From Ziziphus jujuba (Eukaryota; Streptophyta; Magnoliopsida; Rosales; Rhamnaceae), in the NCBI RefSeq assembly GCF_031755915.1, contig NC_083387.1:7632501-7696500 (forward strand): 64,000 nt of DNA. The letters are read 5' to 3'. This document shows, piece after piece, positions 57,564 to 64,000 of the stretch. Within the stretch, counting starts at the first letter, position 1. Each line of letters begins with the position of its first letter. The notes below the pieces were generated by a model that ran no database searches, had not been told where the DNA came from, and was given only the letters and a program-made list of their open reading frames with translations. The position numbers and the translations under genes are program-made.

Positions 57564-60287
57564 ATGGGTTTTGTGGGTCTTGTTCAATTTGCTGTCAAAT
57601 ATTTTGTTGATTTTCTTGCATGGTATGTATTATCTTTGCTTTAGGGAAATAAAAAACAAAAACTTCATTAGGTTTTGATTCTTTCTTGAACATTATGGGT
57701 TTCTTTTACTTCTCTTAGAATACTATAAAAATTTCAATATAGGATCTTAAGCTGAAACCCAATTTTGTTTCATGGACCACATCAATATCATTGATTATTT
57801 TATATCGTTATTTAATATTTTTATTTTATTTTATTTTATTTTTTTGTTTTCTGTTTTGCGCGCAGGCCTCTCTTTGCCTTGGGGTATCCTCTGTAAGTTT
57901 CTCTCTATGTAAAACCTACTTTTGTTGGTGACACTTGCATTTTTTATTTTTTATTTTTTTTAAAAAGAAAAATTCATATATTTACTTATTTGCATTTGTG
58001 CAAACAAAACCTGTGTGAGTTTTCAGCTCGATCTCTGCATATCCTTTACAAAATGTGACTCATGGATAGAATGATGATTGTTTTGATGTTTTTCTTATGG
58101 ATCATTGTTTTCTTTTTGACAGATGTGCTTCCGTTAGGGCAATTGAGCACAATTCAGTTTCAGATACTCAGAAGTTGAATACTTATTGGGTTGTTTTCTC
58201 TTTGATTCTGCTTCTTGAACATGTTTTGAATCTCCTGGAGTGGTAATTCTGCTGTACTTTGTTCCCCTGTATGATACTCTGTTTGGTTTCCAAGTAACAA
58301 CGAGAAAAACAGAAACAGAAAAAAAATAAATAAATAAATAAATAAAAATTTACACCTAGCGAAAAGTACAACCGAATTTTCTGACAAAATAGAGATCTTT
58401 ATCTACAAGGTTTTGATTTTAATCTAACTATGTCTCATTTATTCAATTTCAAATATTCAGGCTTCTGCTGTGGCAATACATCAGGCTAATGATTGTCTGC
58501 TGGTTGGTGGTCCCTTACTTTGATGGTGCTTTCTACGTTTATAAAAATCTTATTCACCCATGTCTTTCTATGGACCTCCAAAATGTCATCAATTGGTTCA
58601 ATAAACGAATGGAGTCCTTGTACGCTAAAGATAACTTTTTAACCGAGATGGAGAAATATATAAATGAGAATGGACCTGAAGCGCTTGAGAAAATCATTGC
58701 TCGCAAGGTAAAATAGACAGATTCATTGAAGAAAATATGTGATGCTTGGTATTATAGGATCATAATATTTCAGATTTGATAATCTCTATCGGCATAACTT
58801 ATATTATATGCGTGTGTATATGCAAGCTTAATTGATTTGAATGGGTATCTATTTTTGGTCCAACATTGAGTAGTATTCTCTCTCTTTCATTCTCGTCATT
58901 TTACTGTTGCTTCAATCTGGTGGCACAAAGCAGAATCTTGATGTGAAAGATATCAAAGCAGCACCATCTACAGAGAATAAAGAGGTGGAGCAGGTAACAT
59001 TTCTTAAGCCACTCGTAGAAAATCCACATTTCTTTCTTTATGTTCTAACAGGGGTTTTGAAAGATGTAATAAATTAATCTTAGTCCATGTCATGAATCCC
59101 GTTTTTTATTTTGGTCATATGCTTTCTAATACTTTCGAAAGCTATGTAAATCTTGAGAAGTTGAATTTGTTTTGGACTGGTTTTTGGTTGGCGAATTTAA
59201 TATAGTTGAGAATGCATGCTTTTGCAGAAGTACACAAGCATGATTTAGCGGCTTCTTGATGAAGTAATCTTATGATATTTTCTCTTTTTATAGTTGAACT
59301 CTGAAAGGCCTACTGTTACACAGAAAGATATCAGACCTGTAGAGGTTTTGGAGAAGAATGAAGTGAAAGCTCCTAAGCAAGTAATGGTCTTGATGATTCT
59401 TTTAAGTTCATTTCCACTTTACCACGCATTGTTCTGTTTTATGAGGGAAAAACTGATTCATCTGAGAAAGGCAATCTACTCTTTCTGCGATGCATTTGCA
59501 GGATAGTGGAGTACAGCGAAATGTTACTCGGGTTGAAGACAGAAATTTTGCAGGTCCACAGATTAAAAAACCGGTTCCTGAAGTTGCAACACAAAGAGAA
59601 CTTCCACAGTGGACCTGTGAGATATGCAATATAACATTGCAGAGTGCGTCTGCTTTTCATTACCACCTTGAAGGGAAAAACCACCAGGCTGCTGTTGAGG
59701 CACTGAAAGCCAAAAACCAGTCATCAGGCCCCAAGGTTGTCCACAACTTTGCAGCTCCAGAGATTAAAAAACCGGTTCGTGAAGTTGCGGCACAAAGAGA
59801 ACTTCCACAGGCGTCTGCTTCTAGTAAAGGCCAGAAGTGGACCTGTGAGATATGCCATATGACATTGGAGAGCGTGATTACTTTGAATTCTCACCTTCAA
59901 GGAAAAAAACACAAGGCTGCTGTTGAGGCTCAGAAAGCCAAAAACCAGTCATCAGGCCCCAAGGTTGCCTCCGCTTCTATTCGAAAAAATTCCAATGTGC
60001 CAAATGTGGAGCCGGGAAAGAGAGAAACGCAAAAAGGCTTTCCCGGTAATGCTGAGGTTCGAGGCCGGAAACAGGCTAGTCCTGCTTCAGTTCCAAGGAA
60101 ATCGGTGCAAGCTCAACAGCCGATGAAGCCTAACATAGGAAGCATCGGGATTGATAAGAGCTCTCTGTGGTGCCGCATTTGTGATGCAAAATGCACTCGT
60201 GAGTCAGACTTGGTAGCTCATCTTGGAGGTAGAAGGCACTTGGCTGCCCTTCAACAAGCATCTACTCGGTTCGATTTGCGTATCTGA
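57564..60287 (+). CDS. HVA22/REEP-like domain fused to three U1-type zinc fingers, copy 5 (most complete)
   Basis: Seven exons: 57564-57622, 57866-57892, 58123-58242, 58461-58707, 58916-58993, 59294-59380 and 59502-60287, giving 467 residues. Residues 1-151 form a TB2/DP1/HVA22 domain with hydrophobic hairpin segments (WPLFALGYPL, YWVVFSLILLLEHVLNLL, IRLMIVCWLVVPYFDGAFYV); this family shapes tubular ER and HVA22 genes are often ABA- or stress-induced. Residues 152-206 are a charged linker. Three CX2CX12HX5H fingers follow: C245/C248/H261/H267, C321/C324/H337/H343 and C430/C433/H446/H452. U1-type fingers commonly bind RNA, especially dsRNA. The usual AG before exon 5 is AA (58914-58915), so a shifted acceptor (for example before 58934, in frame) or skipping is likely. 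Function of the fusion is unknown; an ER-anchored nucleic-acid binder is one inference. Confidence 0.85.
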
Positions 60288-61144
60288 GACCGGCACTTTC
60301 TCTCTCTCTATATATACAATGCAATTTACGTCGTAGTATCGTTTTCCACCTTAAGACATTGCTATTCTCATCCAGGTGTCTGATACACCCACTTTCGCTC
60401 AAAAGAAAATAGGCTTTACAGCAGGTGCCTTATTGCTTGTGTTGTTTATCTAGCATTAGCATGGTAGGCATGGAAATCTTCTGTAGCTTTACCAGAGAGT
60501 TACGAGGATGGTAATCATTTTAGGATATAACCGTGAAGTAAAATTACATAAAACCAATAAGTAAAATTTCGTACGAGAGAAAAATATTTTCGTACATGTA
60601 AAACATGTTGAATCTGATTGGGGGGAAAAAAAAAAAAAAAAAAAAAGGGTGAAACTAGTCACTGGAACTAATTTTTGTACATTAAAATTAGCAACTGTTT
60701 TGTTATGATCGTTCCATCGAAAATAGGACATTTTTAAGGCCATTTTAATTCACATGCTACATCATTCAAATTTCGCTTTGATTTTCACTTTTAAGATAGG
60801 CCTGTATACTTTCTCTTTTTTTAACCTCTTAAGAAAATATTGTAATCTACGTTTTATCTTCTTCTTTTTTTATTATTATTTTTTTATTTTTTAAAAAGGC
60901 TAGTAAATTAAAATAGCGGTAAACTACCTGACTAAACTTTCAGTTCACCTAGAACAAAGCAGAGCAAGCCGCAACTTGCTTTGGCAAAATAAAGTTTTAT
61001 TAGCGTAGAAACATGCAGTGTTACGTAAAAGAGAGAAAAAGGAAGCTAAATCCAAACATTAAAGACCTTTTATACATACAAAAGGAGTTCAAGCAAGTTA
61101 CTGAGACAGATGTATTTATCACAATTCACAATATTAGATAGCGA
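60288..61144. other. Convergent 3' spacer between copy 5 and intact MMSDH
   Basis: Contains the 3' UTRs of both convergent genes. A minus-strand AATAAA at about 60996-61001, roughly 145 bp past the MMSDH stop, is a candidate poly(A) signal. A short (CT)n run lies near 60300. No other gene seen. Confidence 0.6.
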
Positions 61145-63940
61145 CTATGCCTTCTGAGAAGTTGGCATTGCCAGGTTAACAGCACTGCCTCCTGGTAAGT
61201 CCTTCCATTGCTGAGTTATAGTTTTTATCTGTGTAAAAAAATTAACTCCAGCCTTGCCTGTTGAAGAAAACACGATACAAATTTCCATATTACTTGAGAT
61301 CATATAAAAGTTCTACCAAGAAGAATTTCTTTTAAATGAAAAAAACACATTATATGCAAAGGACAAAAGGAGAGAGAGAAAAAAAAGGAAAAAAAAAAAA
61401 AAGGTTTTAAATGAAATAGCAAACCATAGAAGTTAAGATCGCCTGCGAAAGATGCCTTGGAGCCAGTAAATGAGAAGAAGGGCAAGGGAACAGGAATTGG
61501 AACATTGATGCCAACCTGAGTCGAACTCAAATATGAGTTAAAGATTTATTAATGTTTTAAAGAAATCAGAGACAAGCTTGCAAGATATAAATATTAATTC
61601 CAAGATGAGTACAACATTTGTATATTATATATTGGCTGTAACCATAGGGTTGTTTTACCAAATTGATCTGAATATGGCATTACGCAAAAATACTAAAAGT
61701 GCTGTAGTCAAAAAGTGATCCCACATAGTAAATGGACTTAGCATAACTAATATCTATCAGGTTTTCCTTTAAGTTGAATGCTGATCAAAGACAACCCCAA
61801 AAGGGGCCTTTTTTTTTTTTTTTTTTTACCTGTCCAGCTTCAATCTCCGTTTGAAATTTCCTGGCAGCGACACCAGATGTTGTGAATATGGAAGCTCCAT
61901 TCCCATATCTGCCCAGAAGTGTGACTTGTGTATAAAACAGAGTACATATGTGTAATAAAATAATGATAATTTAGAAGTAGGAGAAGCTATAAAATGAAGT
62001 ACTTGTTTCTGTTTACGAAGTTTATGGCCTCTTCTAAGCTGTCAGCCTGACATCAAGAATAACAAGGGAATGTGTTAACAAATCTCCATAAAAAGCAATG
62101 TTTCTCACAACTAACATGTAGTGAACATACCTCTAAGCAAAGAAGAACTGGGCCAAAAATTTCCTCCTGCACCACCAAGACAGAGAACAGTCAAAGTTGT
62201 TCTAACATCCTCGATACAATTCTTTTCTAGTTTGCCACTTTCTAGTCAATTTTAACAGCGTGCAAAACTTGAGTTCTTAGCTTTAGATGGTAGAGGTCTT
62301 GGGGTCACACGAGTGACAAATCTTTGATTGAAGATTTTCACCACTAAGGAAAAGCGTTTCTCATTTTGGAGCGTACAATTAGGATTTGATTTTAAAATGG
62401 AGAAAAATAACAGGAAATTGAGAGAGAATGAGAGATACCTTGTAGCACTCCATGTCAGCTGTGACACCTGATAAGATGGTGGGACCGATAAAATTGCCAT
62501 GCTCATATCCTGGGACCTTTTATTTATTTATTTATTTTTTGGGTTTGTTCCCATTGGACACAATTAGTTGGACAGTAATCTTTCAGAAAACAAAAAATAT
62601 AATAGAAGATAATAAGAAACAAGGTGTTGTAAACAATATGTGAAACATACTTCTAGCATTTAAATTTTTTGACCGTGTGGACTTTTCTTCCAAATTCATG
62701 CTTAACACGTTAAAAGTCAAGAGGCAACTATATTTTGAGGCTAAGCAGTTGGATCTCCAACAGGAGTAAATATTTGGTTTTGCAAAGTAAAAGGAAATAC
62801 ATTAATTTATACACAAACTATTTACATCATTAATCACGACCAAACAACACTCGGTTACAAGCAGTAAATGGTTTCGTTCACTATTTAATACATGTTCTTG
62901 TAATTTTCATATCATCTCATCTATGTAGTACATATGCCATGCTTCTTATCTGAAAAATCATATGTATGACTGAGTATAGAACATAACATGTTTAGCATGA
63001 CAAGATAATGAATTGTCCCTCATGTGCAACAAGATGGTAAAACAGAGGCAGAAAGATACCACTATATCTCTTCCATCCAGTAATAGCCTGGCACCACTTT
63101 CAACACCACTTTGAATTAATTTGTGTATTCGTTCCTTAGCCTGTAAATGCAGGTCATACAGAATCACTGAAAAGAAACTTAAGCCTGAAGCTGATATGTA
63201 GTGTGAAATTGCCGCCGTTTACATAACCAAAATTCTATTCTGTTACTGTTTCCTATGCATTAAGTAAGAGTGCTAAATCCAACTATCTTGGAATAAAAGT
63301 CGACAGTGCGGATTTACAAAGAGAAAAAGTAAAAAGAACATATGTTCTTACCTGTTTACTAATTACTGGACCAAGGTCTGCATCAGGTTCTGTGCCAGCA
63401 TTTACTCTAAGAGCTTTGGCACGCTCCACTAGCTTTTTCTCCCTGGAAAAGGTAAAAAATAAAAGGAATGGATGATAGTTGATTTGAAAGAAATCTTCCC
63501 TCAAAGCATAGATTCAAAACGATGCACATTCCCAACCATGTGGAGTGTGATAAGTTTTGGGAAAGACAAGAAAAAAAAAAAATGCATAGTGAATTGTGCA
63601 ATGGTATTTTGATCTATCAATTTCTTATATGTACTAAGTGCATTTAAGGCGACAACATTTTGCATTATTTATCTCTATGCACTCAATGCTTAGAAGTTAT
63701 CAACCTTAAAATCATTAAAAAGAAAAGGTAGAATACTGTAGAACATAAACCTGAATAAAATTGAACAAACAGGGAAAATAATATGTACCATGACTTTGCA
63801 CCTCCAACAAAAACAACCGTGCTGAGTGCCATGCATCTTTGTCCAGCAGCACCAAAACCAGCAGCAACAATAGCATTTAAAGCAGCATCCTCGCTTGCGT
63901 CAGGCAGGACGATTGCATGATTTTTGGCTCCCATATTAGA
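61145..63940 (-). CDS. Methylmalonate-semialdehyde dehydrogenase (acylating), C-terminal part; gene runs off the window
   Basis: Nine minus-strand exons: 63789-63940, 63352-63442, 63060-63140, 62439-62516, 62131-62166, 62003-62046, 61830-61908, 61425-61515 and 61145-61257. Phases agree throughout and give the last 254 residues. The product is the mitochondrial ALDH6-type enzyme that oxidatively decarboxylates malonate or methylmalonate semialdehyde to acyl-CoA in valine and pyrimidine catabolism. Diagnostic blocks are [18 protein letters not shown], the catalytic-cysteine motif [47 protein letters not shown] and the end AMPTSQKA. The donor after 61425 is GTTTGC, weaker than usual. The N-terminal half, including transit peptide, lies beyond 64000. 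This is the only MMSDH copy here with a complete 3' half and the probable source of the fragments in blocks 1-4. Confidence 0.93.
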
Positions 63941-64000
63941 CTGAAGAAAGCAATTGATCAGGTTACATTTTAATTCAACTTCATCTGTGACGCAGGTATA

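Overview
The window is nuclear DNA from a flowering plant, most likely a eudicot. It is AT-rich, genes are split by GT-AG introns, microsatellites and homopolymer tracts are frequent, and the recognisable proteins are plant families. I do not name a species.

Region 1 (1-2.6 kb): an intact five-exon gene for a mitochondrial-type twin CX9C (CHCH) protein, plus strand. Region 2 (2.6-8.0 kb): intergenic, no supported gene. Region 3 (8.0-11.7 kb): an intact four-exon gamma-glutamyl-peptidase-like class I glutamine amidotransferase gene, minus strand, with a 2.7-kb first intron. Region 4 (11.7-27.1 kb): about 15 kb without a convincing gene. It holds a tRNA-derived SINE with an 18-bp target-site duplication, tandem duplications, and many very short oligo(T) insertions flanked by direct repeats.

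Region 5 (27.1-64 kb): a segmental tandem array. The repeated block is: a UGT78-like glycosyltransferase (minus), an HVA22/REEP-like membrane-domain gene fused to U1-type C2H2 zinc fingers (plus), and the 3' end of methylmalonate-semialdehyde dehydrogenase, MMSDH (minus). The fusion gene occurs five times (starts at 29849, 36300, 43039, 49041, 57564), always with the same seven-exon plan. Copy 5 keeps a full 467-residue model with three fingers. Copies 1 and 4 have lost the third finger by frameshift. Copy 3 has two fingers and damaged splice sites. Copy 2 has grown nine 45-residue repeats. The UGT copies are broken, and the MMSDH copies are fragments except for the rightmost one, whose last nine exons are intact and which continues past the window. 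A copia relic and a solo LTR sit in the third block.

The strongest leads are the HVA22-zinc-finger family, its half-finger minisatellite, the decay of its finger region and splice sites, and a recurring class of oligo(T) micro-insertions that look like extremely truncated retroposons.
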